Below the pieces are notes generated by a model. It was given only the letters and a program-made list of their open reading frames with translations. It was not told the origin of the DNA and did no database searches. Source: Diadophis punctatus similis (taxonomy: Eukaryota; Chordata; Lepidosauria; Squamata; Dipsadidae). From it: a DNA stretch of 64,000 nucleotides. Below, piece by piece: positions 20,665 to 32,445 of the stretch. How positions within the stretch are numbered: the stretch's first letter is position 1; each line of letters begins with the position of its first letter. The position numbers were made by a program, and so were the translations under genes. The stretch is from assembly GCA_023053685.1 (NCBI GenBank), contig JALIGW010000026.1, positions 3,837,194 through 3,901,193 on the forward strand. Direction: 5' to 3'.

Positions 20665-21445
20665 GGACGCATGCTACCTCTGGCTGCAGATGCAGCGGGC
20701 AAAGCAAGAGCAGCAAGAATCGCAAAATTTTACCCGCGAGGGCTGCGTTCGAAAAGCAAAGCATAGCAAAAGGAAGTTTTCCTAGGAACCGAATCGATTC
20801 CTAGCAATCTCTCGTCACTGGGCATCTCGTATTATACGAGGGATTGCAGGAAGGCACAGGAGGGGAAAGCTACCCACAGTAAATGGGAACCTGAAAAACA
20901 ATCTCTATTTTCCTTAAAATAGGTCTCTCAAAATTACAGCCCGTGGTTTCTTGGGTTCAAAAGCCAGCGAAAAATGATTACAGTAGGTGAGCCGTGTCTC
21001 CCAAATCATTAATAAAGAACGGAGTCTCAGTGCATCTTAAAGGGGGGGGATACACCCCCCCACACACAGATACCGCTTTAGAGGGAGGTTAGCAATGAAG
21101 GGGGGGGAATATAACAGTTTTTGCAAGAACACATCAACAGTTTGTCAGCTGCAGCTTTCTGAAGTCTCTAGAGGGGAGGATAGTTTAAAAAAAAACCCGA
21201 AAAAGACCTCCTTTTCCTGGCTGGATTGCATTGTTCATAAATCAATGGTTCCTTAACCCAAGCAAAAGATGTTTTCTCTGCTATTGACAGAAGGCTCTTT
21301 GCCATGTGTCAATTCACAGGTACTTGACACAAGAAGAGAGACAAAGGGTGGGAGGAGAAAGGTGGTTCCTTTGGGGGGGGGGGTGTAATTGAAAAACATC
21401 AACACTGGAAAATAGATTCCCAAATTAAGCAGGAATGCTTGGACA
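20665..21445. other. MAPKAP1 intron 1, no gene seen
   Basis: Several G runs, otherwise unremarkable. Confidence 0.45.
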
Positions 21446-21446
21446 C

Positions 21447-22673
21447 AGGAGGAGGAGGAGGAGGAGGAGGAGGAGGAGGAGGAGGAGGAGGAGGAGGAGG
21501 AGGAGGAGGAGGAGGAGGAGGAGGAGGAGGAGGAGAGAAGAAGAAGAAGAAGAAGAAGAAGAAGAAGAAGAAGAAGAAGAAGAAGAAGAAGAAGAAGAAG
21601 AGAGGAGGAGGAGGAGGAGGAGGAGGAGGAGGAGGAGGAGAAGAAGAAGAAGAAGAAGAAGAAGAAGAAGAAGAAGAAGAAGAAGAAGAAGAAGAAGAAG
21701 AAGAAGAAGAAGAAGAAGAAGAAGAAGAAGAAGAGAGGAGGAGGAGGAGAAGTGGAGGAGGAGGAGGAGGAGGAGGAGGAGGAGAAGAAGAAGAAGAAGA
21801 AGAAGAAGAAGAAGAAGAAGAAGAAGAAGAAGAAGAAGAAGAAGAAGAGAGGAGGAGGAGGAGAAGTGGAGGAGGAGGAGGAGGAGAAGTGGAGGAGGAG
21901 GAGGAAAGGAGGAGGAGGAGGAAAAAAGAAGAGGAGGAGGAGGAGGGAGAGGGAGAAAGAGGAGGTGGAGGAGAGGGAGAAGAAGAGGAGGAAAGTAGGA
22001 GGAGGAGGAGGAGAGGAAGAGGAAGAGGTGGAGGGAAGAAGAGGAGGAGGAGAAGTGGAGGAGGAGGAGGAGAAGAAGAAGAAGAGGAAGTGGAAGAAGA
22101 AGAAGAGAGGAGGAGAAGTGGAGGAGGAGGAGGAAAGGAGGAGGAGGAGGAAAAAAGAAGAGGAGGAGGAGGAGGAGGGAGAGGGAGAGGGAGAAAGAGG
22201 AGGAGGAGGAGGAGGAGGAGGAGGAAGAAGAAGAAGAGGAGGAGGAGAGGGAGAAGAAGAGGAGGAAAGTAGGAGGAGGAGGAGGAGAGGAAGAGGAGGA
22301 GGTGGAGGGAAGAAGAGGAGGAGGAGCAGAAGTGGAGGAGGAGGAGGAGGAGGAGGAGGAAAGAAGAGGAGGAGGAGGAAAAAAGAAGAGGAGGAGGGAG
22401 AGGGAGAAAGAGAAGGAGGAGGAGGAAAGAAGAAGAAGAGGAGGAGGAGGAAAGTAGAAGGAGGAGGAAGAGGATAGGAGGAGGAGGAAAGAAGAAGAAA
22501 AGGAGGAGGAGGAAAGTAGAAGGAGGAGGAGGAGAGGAGGAGGAGGAAAGAGGAAGGAGGAGAAGAAGAGAAGGTGGAAGAAAGAAGAAGAAGAAAGAAG
22601 AAGAAGAGGAGGAGGAGGGAGAAAGAGGAGGAGGAGGAGGAAAGGAGAGGAGGGAGAAGGAGAAGGAGGAGAG
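21447..22673. repeat. 1.2-kb GGA/GAA polypurine tract
   Basis: The plus strand is almost entirely purine for over 1.2 kb, in alternating blocks of GGA, GAA and mixed units (GGAAGTGGA, AAGTAGGAGG). It lies in MAPKAP1 intron 1, with the pyrimidine strand as the sense strand of the gene. Open frames reading poly-Glu, poly-Arg or poly-Leu/Ser are artefacts. It can form triplex DNA. Confidence 0.97.
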
Positions 22674-22679
22674 ATTTTT

Positions 22680-23425
22680 ATGAAATAAATCTTAGCAAAT
22701 CGGTCTATCCATTTCCTCCAAGCTGGGTGTCTTCCAGGTGGACAACTGGAGAACGCCAACCAGCTTAGCCACGGCTGAAATGTCTAAATGGCGGGGTGTC
22801 AAGAAAAAAAAGCTCCCCCTTGAGAGAACGCAGAATTATTCTCCCTGAATATTTTAAGCAAATAAGTATTGGGGGTGGGGGGTGGGGGCAGAGGGGGTGG
22901 GGGGAGGAGGAAGGGGAGAAAACCACCACACTTATAAATTAGACCAACAAAGCTGTTTCCTCCGACTCCTGCCTGCAAAGAGCATTCTATCAATAGAGCG
23001 AAATGCTAATCTCCTAATTAACAACCTAATTAGGTAATTATGCCTTTGCAGAGGGACGCCTAAATGAAATATGACAACGTGGTCACCTCTTTATATGGCA
23101 CCTGTGGGCCCTTTCAGCTGTCACCGCGAAAGAGGGGAACATCAATTGGAACACATGACAAAACGATGCCATTTTTCATTTCAATATTGCTCGGAACAGG
23201 ATGGGAGAAATTTTTGTTGCTGTGGTTTTTTTTGGGGGGGGGTTGTTTATTTTAAATGCAGCCTCTTGTTTTTGATTCAGCTCTCAATCTCACTCTTCCT
23301 TCTTTGGAACCAGGCTTTTACGATTCTAACGCGGACCGGGTTCGCATAGGTTATGCTGTGCCACCACATTTAACCGTGATGTCTTTAAAAAAACAACAAC
23401 CCCAAAAAAACATTAATGGTCTAGT
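22680..23425. other. intron 1 single-copy block with homeodomain-like sites
   Basis: 22990-23060 holds GCTAATC, CTAATTAAC, CTAATTAGG and GTAATTATG within 60 bp. No coding exon was found. A candidate enhancer on motif density only. Confidence 0.4.
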
Positions 23426-23426
23426 T

Positions 23427-23545
23427 CAGGGGTCAGCAACCTGCGGCTCTGGAGCCGCATGTGGCTCTTTCATCCCTCTGCTGCGGCTCCCTGTCGCTCA
23501 AAATATGCGTCACAACTGCCAATCTGCGATACCCACCAATGCGCA

Positions 23546-23546
<1 letters not shown>
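23427..23546 (+). mobile_element. truncated hAT MITE (GGTCAGCAACC family)
   Basis: CAGGGGTCAGCAACCTGCGG and AGCCGCATGTGGCTC match the left half of the 13.8-kb element. It is cut where the GATA array begins. Confidence 0.8.
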
Positions 23547-23590
<44 letters not shown>

Positions 23591-23658
23591 GATACATACA
23601 TACATACATACATACATACATACATACATACATACATACCGTACATAGATGATAGATG

Positions 23659-23745
<87 letters not shown>

Positions 23746-23801
23746 CAGACAGACAGACATACAGACAGATGATACATACCGTACATAGATAGATAGATGA
23801 T

Positions 23802-23884
<83 letters not shown>

Positions 23885-23957
23885 TAGATACATACATACA
23901 TACATACATACATACATACATACATACCGTACATAGATAGATGATAGATGATATATA

Positions 23958-24036
<79 letters not shown>

Positions 24037-24092
24037 CAGACAGACAGACATACAGACAGATGATACATACCGTACATAGATAGATAGATGAT

Positions 24093-24166
<74 letters not shown>

Positions 24167-24185
24167 GATAGATAGATAGATAGAT

Positions 24186-24268
<83 letters not shown>

Positions 24269-24288
24269 GATAGATAGATGATAGAGAG

Positions 24289-24370
<82 letters not shown>

Positions 24371-24427
24371 GATAGATAGGGATGGATGGATAGATATGGA
24401 TAGGTAGGTAGGTAGGTAGGTAGGTAG
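23547..24427. repeat. GATA/TACA/GA/GACA compound array
   Basis: 880 bp of ATAG, CATA, GA and CAGA blocks. A composite block (CATA)n-CCGTACATAG-(AT/GA)n-(CAGA)n-CCGTACATAG-(ATAG)n occurs twice, 288 bp apart at the first CATACCGTACATAG. The array end changes to GGTA units. Confidence 0.96.
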
Positions 24428-24429
24428 AC

Positions 24430-24980
24430 TGAAAATCAGGCTAATTTGCATAGGACAATTCACATAATTACTGATGGAACGAGATTAACTTTTTAGTGGA
24501 ATTCCTGCCCCCCCCTGCCCCTCTGGTCTTCCGACTGATTTTGGTGAAGAACAAGTCGCATCCTTACCATAAACGACCAATTCGCCTTATCGACCGCCGA
24601 TAAATTTAAATAACCGAGCGAGAAAAACTGCGACAACAGCCTCGACCGATCAATTGCTGCTCATCGGTGGAACTGAAAAAAACCACGGAAGCACTCCGGA
24701 TCCAGCTGAAAGACGTGCGAAAGAGTTCAACAGCCCAACGGAGCCCACGCATCTTTCCGTCCTGTTCAAAGCAGGCAAGCTTCATCCATCCTCCTTCAGA
24801 GTTCAGGACCGGAAAACACAAGTGGGCGGAAAAAGGAAATCAGGTTTGAAAGTATTTGCTTACAATCCCACCTCTGACCACGGTTTCTCAGCAACCATGG
24901 AAGAGCCATGGAACAACACACAAGCGAGAAAACAATGTTACGCCACAATACCGAACGAGGCTACCACCAACGTGTTGATA
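24430..24980. other. intron 1 single-copy block
   Basis: The frame at 24606-25136 shows no family resemblance. No gene called. Confidence 0.4.
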
Positions 24981-24981
24981 T

Positions 24982-25235
24982 CGTGTTTCCCCGAAAATAA
25001 GACTGGGTCTTATTTTCTATGGGGCCCCAAAATAAGTACCAGGGCTTATTTTCGGGGGTGTCTTATTCCCCACCCCCCATGTACGGGAGGCCCACTTCTT
25101 CTGCTTGCTCGCGGCGGGGCAGGCGGCGACTCTTAAGTTGGGCTTATTTTGGAGGTAGGGCTTATATTAGGTGCACACATTAAAACATGCTAGGTCTTAT
25201 TTTCAGGATAGGTCTTATTTTCAGGGAACCAGGGC
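24982..25235. mobile_element. TA-MITE relative, diverged subfamily
   Basis: GTGTTTCCCCGAAAATAAGA at the left and CTTATTTTCAGGGAACC at the right enclose several AATAAG/CTTATT arms and a GC-rich centre. It is longer than the 132-bp form. Confidence 0.7.
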
Positions 25236-25332
25236 AGTGTGACATCACGGCAATTTGTTCCTATCCCCAGAAATATTGATGGCAGCAAACATTATTTCGC
25301 ATTTGCACCAATAATTTCATTCGGCATTATTA

Positions 25333-25573
25333 TGAGCCGCGGTGGCGCAGTGGTTAGAGTGCAGCACTGCAGGCTACTTCAGCTGACTGCTAGTTCAGCA
25401 GTTCAACTGTTCAAATCTCACCGGCTCAAGGTTGACTCAGCCTTCCATCCTTCCGAGGTGGGTAAAATGAGGACCCAGATTGTTGGGGGCCATAGGCTGA
25501 CTCTGTAAACTGCTTAGAGAGGGCTGTAAAGCACTATGAAGCGGTATATAAATCTAAGTGCTATTGCTATTTT
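25333..25573 (+). mobile_element. Sauria SINE with GCTATT tail
   Basis: Complete head, body and CTATTGCTATT tail. Confidence 0.93.
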
Positions 25574-25614
25574 GGCCATTTCACTAGCAGACTTCACTTA
25601 TAGCATCTTCTACA

Positions 25615-25720
25615 GCGGGGGTCTCCAGCCGCGGCAATTTTAAGACTTGGGGACATCAACTCCCAGAATTCCTCAGCCAGCCGTTCTTCTCTGGAGACCC
25701 CCCCCCCCCGTTCTACGGCC
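25615..25720. mobile_element. hAT-type MITE fragment (ACTTCAACTCCCAG family)
   Basis: Left end CAGCGGGGGTCTCCAGCC and the word CAACTCCCAGAATTCCTCAG match the arm of the palindromic family at 53.1 and 54.4 kb. Confidence 0.65.
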
Positions 25721-26162
25721 CTCCAACCCGATTCCAAAACAACAGAAATCAGGACAGGTTTTGCCTCACGTTGAAGATGGATAAAGGATGACAGGAAGGT
25801 AAATTCACACAACGCCTAGAGCAAATCACAATCACAGCAACAAGGTGAAAACTCAGTGTAAGAACATCTCAGCAGTGCAGGGCAACAACAGGCGGAACCG
25901 ACTTCTGTTATTCAAACTCTAGAAACAGCAAAGCTATGAAAGTTGATATCAAAACCCACGAACACATCGTTAAAATTATTATGGTGATGGGTGGACTGAG
26001 AAGAAATTTGAATTATAATTTTTTTATAAACCATAATTTTTTTTTGGGGGGGGGAAATATATTTAACTCAATTTCAAGGCCGTCTGACTCCTTAAGAACC
26101 CAGGGCGGATTGCAATTAATAACAGAAAAACAACACAGAAAGTGGGGAAAAAAGATCGTAGC

Positions 26163-26289
26163 CAGTAGTGGGTTCTAAAACCCTTTACTACCGGTTAGCG
26201 CATGCGCTCGTGGGCGGGTGAACAGAGCCTCCCGCTGCCGGACCTACCAGTTCTTAGAACCGGTCCGAACCGGGAGCAACCCACTGCTG
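26163..26289 (+). mobile_element. short hAT MITE (CAGTAGTGGGTT family)
   Basis: Ends CAGTAGTGGGTT and AACCCACTGCTG; ATCGTAGC and ATCACAGC flank it (8 bp, two differences). 127 bp. Confidence 0.8.
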
Positions 26290-26544
26290 ATCACAGCCAA
26301 CTAAAAGATGACTCACAACCAATAAAAATACCAAAACCCAAAACACAGAGACTCTGCAATCAACCAACAGCAAAGCCTACGAGAACAATGAATTTTTAAG
26401 AAAGATTTTATGAACATCATTAGGATGGAAACCGCATGAACGTTTGACGAAATGTCATTTCCAGAGGCAGGTGCCACAACTGAGAAGGAAGGCATGCTCC
26501 TATGTCTTGAAAAATGACAGTGTTGGGTTAGTTCATATAACATG

Positions 26545-26930
26545 GTAAGATGTAACTCATGCTGCTACCCACAATATATGGGAGAAGGACTAGGGGTGAC
26601 AGGATAGCAGAGTTCCGATATCTCAGGGGCTGCCACAAAGAAGAGGGAGTCAAGCTATTCTCCAAAGCACCTGAGGGCAGGATAAGAAGCAATGGATGGA
26701 AACTAATCAAGGAGAGAAGCAACTTAGAACTAAGGAGAAATTTCCTGACAGTTAGAACAATTAACCAGTGGAACAACTTGCCTCCAGAAGTTGTGAATGC
26801 TCCAACACTGGAGGTTTTAAAGATGAGACTGGACAGCCACTTGTCTGGAATGGTAGAGGGTGTACTGATTGAGCAAGGGGTTGGACTAGAAGACCTCCAA
26901 GGTCCCTTCCAACTCTATTATTCTATATTT
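26545..26930 (+). mobile_element. CR1 LINE 3' end
   Basis: One frame carries CR1 C-terminal residues (RSNLELRRNFLTVRTINQ, NNLPPEVVNAPTLEV), then the 3' end GACTAGAAGACCTCCAAGG. The coding part is well preserved. Confidence 0.92.
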
Positions 26931-26939
26931 CAAAGTGGG

Positions 26940-27687
26940 AATTAACTGGAGGGTCCCAAATTGGGGAAGGCTGAATCAGATAAATATCCTCTATTCCAGA
27001 TAAGGAAAAACAAGAAAGCGTTTGAACAAAAGCAGATTTTCGCTACGTGTTTCCCATACTTCGCGTCGATTTCACGTCACTATTACATCAATAGGAGAAT
27101 CCGGTATCCGCGTCTTGTCACAGGAAGTAATGATTTTTCTGCTACAATTCGCATCCCCAAAAGTGAACTGGACTTGAAACCAACCGGGATCCAATTTAGG
27201 GAAGGGGAGCAGTTGATTTTTCTTTTTAAAGAGATGCCACTGACTCTTTTAAGTTTCGATAAAACTTATGCTTGTTGCATACAGACCTCCAACCCTGGGA
27301 AAATAATTGGCTCGCCTTAGGGAAAAGTTCGGGAGTCAGCAAATGGGTTTCAGTAGTTCACATTTCTGGTACTCCAAATACACAACAACAACAACACATT
27401 AGCATACCGGCTCCTCCCTCTTTCACTTATTTTGCATCACAGTGGCCTAGGAAGTCAACAACAAGGAACAGGAGAAGAAAAAGGAACACATTTTTCTTGG
27501 GAGGCGGAAAAAGAGGCAGGGGACAGGACTGCCCACCCAATAAGCCATGGTAGAGCCCCTCGGGTCAAAGGGCAGCCTTAGTGGGGGTGGGAAGAGTCAT
27601 GTTTAGTAGTCAAAGTCCCTGCCTTGGAATAAAGTCCTCCCCCTTCCATCCCATCCCTGCAAATATGGAGAGTCTAGGTTGGGCCCT
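26940..27687. other. intron 1, no feature
   Basis: No repeat or exon recognised. Confidence 0.4.
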
Positions 27688-27923
27688 TAGAGCCGAGATG
27701 GTGCAGTGGTTAAATGCAGCACTGCAGGCTACTGCTAGTTCAGCAGTTCGCTGTTCAAATCTCACCGGCTCAAGGTTGACTCAGCCTTCCATCCTTCCGA
27801 GGTGGGTAAAATGAGGACCCAGATTGTTGGGGCAAATATGCTGAACTCTGTAAACCGCTTAGAGAGGGCTGTAAAGCACTATGAAGCGGTATATAAGTCT
27901 AAGTGCTATTGCTATTGCTATTA
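27688..27923 (+). mobile_element. Sauria SINE with GCTATT tail
   Basis: Complete copy, tRNA-like head GAGATGGTGCAGTGG. Confidence 0.93.
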
Positions 27924-27926
27924 GAG

Positions 27927-28022
27927 CCCCTTGACAACCTATGGACTTCAACTCCCAGAATTCCTGCAGCGACAAGGAGGGAGCAGGAATTCTGGAGTTG
28001 AAGTCCACAAATTGTCAAAGGG
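27927..28022. mobile_element. short palindromic MITE
   Basis: Arms TTGACAACCTATGGACTTC and GAAGTCCACAAATTGTC enclose CAACTCCCAGAATTCC and its near-complement. Same family as 53.1 kb. Confidence 0.7.
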
Positions 28023-28289
28023 TGACAGCTGGCCTGGGAGTGGGGGGGGGGGGTTTGAAATCAGCTGCCTCTTGGGTCAGAATGGAAGGGAGTAGAGGGT
28101 GGAGGGTTGGGGGGTCCATGGGGAGGAGGGAAAGATTTGGGGAGGCGGAAGAGAGACCCCCAATGCTTGCCAGAATTGGGATGGTGGGAAGGAAAGGGAG
28201 GGGCTGCAACCAGCCCCCCTCAAAGGAGCAGGACGACCAATGGGGGCTGGAGACCCTCAGGTAGGTAGGGGGGGATGAGTGGGTGGGGG

Positions 28290-28835
28290 GAATACGGGCC
28301 CCTCTGCACCCCTCCCCCCCAGCCCCTCCCCACGTCTCTCCCCCTCCCCAAAAGCGCGCTCCATCCATCCAGGACTCCTCGGGCCCCATCGAGGGCTCGT
28401 CCTCCTTCTCTGGGCCGACGAGGCCGGAGGCCGCGCACCATGGGACCTGGAGTCCAAGGGGGGAGGTGGAGGAGAGAGGAGGCGAGGCCCGCAATGGACT
28501 TACAGGCCGGGCGGGCGCCGCCGTCGCTACCGTTCCCCCCTCCCCAGGCGTGGGGCGTGTGTGCGTGGGGGGGAAATCGCTTCACGGAGTCACGGGCAAC
28601 GCTGCCAGGTTCAGCCACGGACGCGCCGACCCGGGAAGTAGTAGTGCCGCCATTCGGAAGTGGCCGGAAACCGGGGGTCCTGGCAAGAGGCCGCCGGCCG
28701 GGGGTCGTGTGCGCATGCGCTTCGCGGAGGGCGGGGGGAAAACAGAGGGGCGGCCATAAAGGCGCCGTTTGCGTAGGAGAGACGGCGGCGGCAGGAGAGG
28801 TTCGCCGGGTCCTAGTGCTCTCGGGTTCTTCGGAT
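28290..28835. promoter_or_regulatory. MAPKAP1: CpG-island promoter of MAPKAP1
   Basis: This is the only large block that is both GC-rich and rich in CpG outside transposons. Visible motifs include an NRF1-like site (TGCGCATGCGC near 28710), ETS-like GGAAGT cores (near 28638 and 28656), a YY1-like ATGGCGGC on the minus strand near 28650, and a second YY1-like ATGGCCGCC on the minus strand near 28755. There is no convincing TATA box at a fixed distance. These are typical of a dispersed housekeeping promoter. It lies at the correct 5' end of MAPKAP1. Divergent transcription to the right is possible. Confidence 0.75.
28504..28680 (-). other. MAPKAP1: probable MAPKAP1 non-coding exon 1
   Basis: Inside the CpG island the minus strand has a consensus donor, GGCCT|GTAAGT, at 28504/28503. 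It faces the exon 2 acceptor 11.3 kb away. The right (5') limit is a guess based on promoter motifs and may lie anywhere in about 28640-28830. MAPKAP1 has a non-coding first exon in mammals, which fits. There is no protein evidence. Confidence 0.45.
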
Positions 28836-28845
28836 TCAAATACAC

Positions 28846-28847
<2 letters not shown>

Positions 28848-28916
<69 letters not shown>
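28848..28916. repeat. (CT)n(CA)n array beside the promoter
   Basis: A CT dinucleotide run passes directly into a CA run at the upstream edge of the CpG island. The CA part can form Z-DNA and both parts are likely length-variable. Confidence 0.95.
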
Positions 28917-28917
<1 letters not shown>

Positions 28918-29032
28918 GTGAAATAATCTCTGGTTCAAGCAACCATGTCAGGATTTATTATTATTTAATAATAATAGGACATTTCTTGCAGGGATTGACT
29001 TTCTAGGTGCGTGATTAATTTTTTTTTAAAGA

Positions 29033-29360
29033 ATAGAATAGAATAGAATAGAATAGAATAGAATAGAATAGAATAGAATAGAATAGAGAATGGAATGGAG
29101 TGGATAGAATAGAATAGAATAGAATAGAATAGAATAGAATAGAATAGAATAGAATTCTTTATTGGCCAAGTGTGATTGGACACACAAGGAAGTTGTCTTT
29201 GGTGCATAAGCTCTCAGTGTATTTAAAAGGAAAAAAAAAGGAAAAAAGTACATTCATCAAGAATCATAAGATACAACACTTAGTGATAGCCAGAGGTTAC
29301 TAATAAGCAACCAAATCATTCCAGGAAATAACAGAATAATATAAATCATAAATCGTACCC
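29033..29360 (-). mobile_element. L2/CR1-like LINE 3' end with (AATAG)n
   Basis: AATAG array at 29033-29153, interrupted by GGAATGGAGTGG, then the minus-strand tail (TTATTGGCCAAGTGTG, GGTGCATAAGCTCTCAG). Confidence 0.9.
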
Positions 29361-29667
29361 ACCCAGGATGCCTGCATGAATAAATATTTATTTTGTTGGG
29401 GGAAAATGTCAATGTGCTATAATCTCTCTCTCCAATAACAGGAAAACCACTAAATCCCCAACAGCATCAGGGACTTTCCTTTAGAGGCCAAGGGTAAAAA
29501 TAACACTTAAATGAATATGAATGAAAAAAAATAAATGGCCTTAAATGAAGCCCAAAGTAGAACTGGAAAATTTACTCAGATGCTTCAACTCTGCTCCATC
29601 TCACTTCCTGCTTCTCCCTTCTTTTAAAATTTATATTTTCCATTTATTGAAGTAATGAGGTGCATAG

Positions 29668-29820
29668 CAGGTAACAGAGTAACAGAGTTGGAAGGGACCT
29701 TGCAGGTCATCTAGTCCAAACCCCCTGCCCAAGCAGGAGACCCTATATCTGCCTCTACCTAGGATCGAACTCACAACCTCCTGATGGTGAGGCAAGAGCT
29801 CCACCTCTAGGCCACAGCAG
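29668..29820 (-). mobile_element. CR1 3' tail, other subfamily
   Basis: CAGAGTTGGAAGGGACC and GTCATCTAGTCC, then GATCGAACTCACAACCTCC, on the plus strand. Confidence 0.8.
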
Positions 29821-30160
29821 CTATTGTGTCCAACTCTTTACGACTTCATGGACCATAGCACCCGCTATAAGAGTCTATCATGTTGACCTGCTTAAGTCAG
29901 ACAGACTTCTCTGTGTTTACTTCTGAACAGGCAGGCATGGAATGAATTTTTTCATCCACATTGCTTACTAGATCCACCCCCCTCCCACGCCCCAAGTTTG
30001 ATAAACCCTAGAAAGAAATCCTGCTGGGTCTCCATCCCCAAAGGCCTCAAATCCAGACTGCCTTAGCTTCAGTGAACTAAGGTAGCAACGTCCTTATAGG
30101 GTGGGCTCGAAGCAGGGTGAAGTCAGGTCCTCCTGTGTGGATTAATATAGTCAGGCAGAT
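29820..30160. other. upstream intergenic sequence, no feature
   Basis: No gene or repeat recognised. Confidence 0.4.
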
Positions 30161-30707
30161 ATGTTGCTGTGTACCATGAAGTCTTCACTCAGGTCCTCTG
30201 GTATAGATTATAAAGATAGATAAAGTTACAGTACTAAGATGTGCTGTACTGTTCACTTATGTATCTCCATCTATGTATACATACACATAATCAAATACCA
30301 AAACACTCACACAATTCATACTTCCTGAGGTAGAAATTTCTGCTTCACAGTGAGGTCTACCTGCGGGTTCTTTCTCGACAAGCCCCTCCTCCCTCTAAAG
30401 ATATAAACTACTATGCACTGTGAAGTCTTCACTCAGGTCCTCATAAACAGCTTAGATAGATAGGGGCACCGATATAACCACAGTACTTTGCATTGTGAAG
30501 TCTTCACTCAGGTCCTCATAAACAGCTTAGATAGATAGGGGCACGATATAAACCACAGTACTTTGCATTGTGAAGTCTTCACTCAGGTCCTCATAAACAG
30601 CTTAGATAGATAGGGGCACCGATATAAACCACAGTACTTTGCATTGTGAAGTCTTCACTCAGGTCCATATCTCTAACTATCTTATCTATCATCTTATCGA
30701 TCAATCA

Positions 30708-30709
30708 TC

Positions 30710-30786
<77 letters not shown>
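30708..30786. repeat. (ATCT)n array 1
   Basis: About 19 units inside the 30-33 kb locus. Confidence 0.97.
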
Positions 30787-31002
30787 CTGTATATATATAT
30801 ATAAATATATATATCAGTATAATCTCCTCTCTTCCCCCCCCCACTAAAGATATAAATAACTGTCCACCATGAAGTCTTCACTCAGGTCCTCATACACTCA
30901 TTAAAATAGATAGGGATAGATATAGCCAGACTACTGTACATTGTGAAGTCTTCACTCAGGTCCATATATCTAACTATCTTATCTATCATCTTATCTATCA
31001 AT

Positions 31003-31006
31003 CATC

Positions 31007-31095
<89 letters not shown>

Positions 31096-31096
31096 C
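31003..31096. repeat. (ATCT)n array 2
   Basis: About 22 units, at the same place in its larger unit as array 1. Confidence 0.97.
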
Positions 31097-31283
31097 TGTA
31101 TATATATAAAAATATATACCCTGTACCGGTATAATCTCCTCTCTTCCCCCCCCCCCCACCCACTAAAGATATAAATTACTGTCCACCATGAAGTCTTCAC
31201 TCAGGTCCTCACACACTCATTAAATAGATAGGGATAGATATAAGCCAAACTACTGTACATTGTGAAGTCTTCACTCAGGTCCA

Positions 31284-31285
31284 TT

Positions 31286-31321
<36 letters not shown>

Positions 31322-31337
31322 AACACACACCACACAC

Positions 31338-31408
<71 letters not shown>
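31284..31408. repeat. (CA)n(GA)n array
   Basis: In this larger unit the ATCT array is replaced by CA then GA dinucleotides directly after the CTCAGGTCC core. Confidence 0.97.
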
Positions 31409-31409
<1 letters not shown>

Positions 31410-32159
31410 TGTCTTTACCAAGGTCTGAGGTTAAAGGTCTGCCCCTTAATTTAGAGATATAAATTATTTACTATTTAATTTTCTCTCAGTTCCTCATACA
31501 TAGAAGTATTCACTCAGGTCCATCTCCCTCCCCCTCCTCCCCTCCCTCCCCTTATACATAGAAAGTTCTACTTCAGACTGAGGTCTTCACTTAGGTCCTC
31601 ATTTACAGATAAAAAGATAGGCATAGCTATACACCATAGTACTATGTGCACTCTGAAGTTTTCACTCAGGTCCACCTCTTTCTCTCCCTTCTTCTCCTCC
31701 CTCCCCCCCCCTCCCTCCCTCTCTCTCTCTCCACCTCCATAACCCCAACTACTTCTTCATTTGAGAATCTGAGGGAAAGAAAAGTTGCCAATCACCCACA
31801 GAGCCTTTAAAAAAAAACCATTGAAACTGCCTAATTTTTGTCTAGTTTTTAACTGCTAAGAATGGGATTTTATTGGGCCAGCCTATCCCTGAATCCTGGC
31901 TGGAGTAAGGGAGAAAATAGCATAAGCACCAAATAAAATAAATCCATCCGCCCCTGCTCCCCGCATCAATCCTCAAGGGGTGGGACTACCTCAATCCTCC
32001 TTTGTAGCTGCTCTCAGGAGGCTTTAAGGACAATGAAGGAGGAAAGGTAACTCAGAGTTTTCTTGCATGTAGGGCACCGATATAACCACACTACTTTGCA
32101 TTGTGAAGTCTTCACTCAGGTCCATATATCTTACTATCTTATCTATAACCTTATCTATC

Positions 32160-32445
<286 letters not shown>

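Larger units (their letters stand above)
10222..28700 (-). other. MAPKAP1: MAPKAP1 (SIN1) gene, 5' half, minus strand
   Basis: Three coding exons on the minus strand splice in phase (exon 2 ends phase 1, exon 3 phase 1, exon 4 phase 0) to encode the N-terminal 166 complete residues of SIN1. The match was recognised from protein runs such as [30 protein letters not shown] and [21 protein letters not shown]1 is the TORC2 subunit that joins mTOR and Rictor to substrates such as AKT and acts at the plasma membrane and endomembranes. The Ras-binding and PH domains are encoded by later exons that must lie left of the window. The introns here are about 10.8, 2.5 and 3.9 kb and are full of repeats. 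The right limit is the inferred promoter and is approximate. Confidence 0.93.

Noticed and set aside
21425..22768. 444-codon Ser/Leu frame and Arg/Glu frames
   Set aside because: Pure by-product of the GGA/GAA polypurine tract.
23433..24463. 317-codon IYLS/VCLS frames
   Set aside because: By-product of GATA/GACA tetranucleotide arrays.
28220..28942. GC-rich open frames of 158-243 codons on both strands
   Set aside because: GC-rich CpG island lacks stops; frames do not match SIN1 or any other known protein and cross the CT/CA array.
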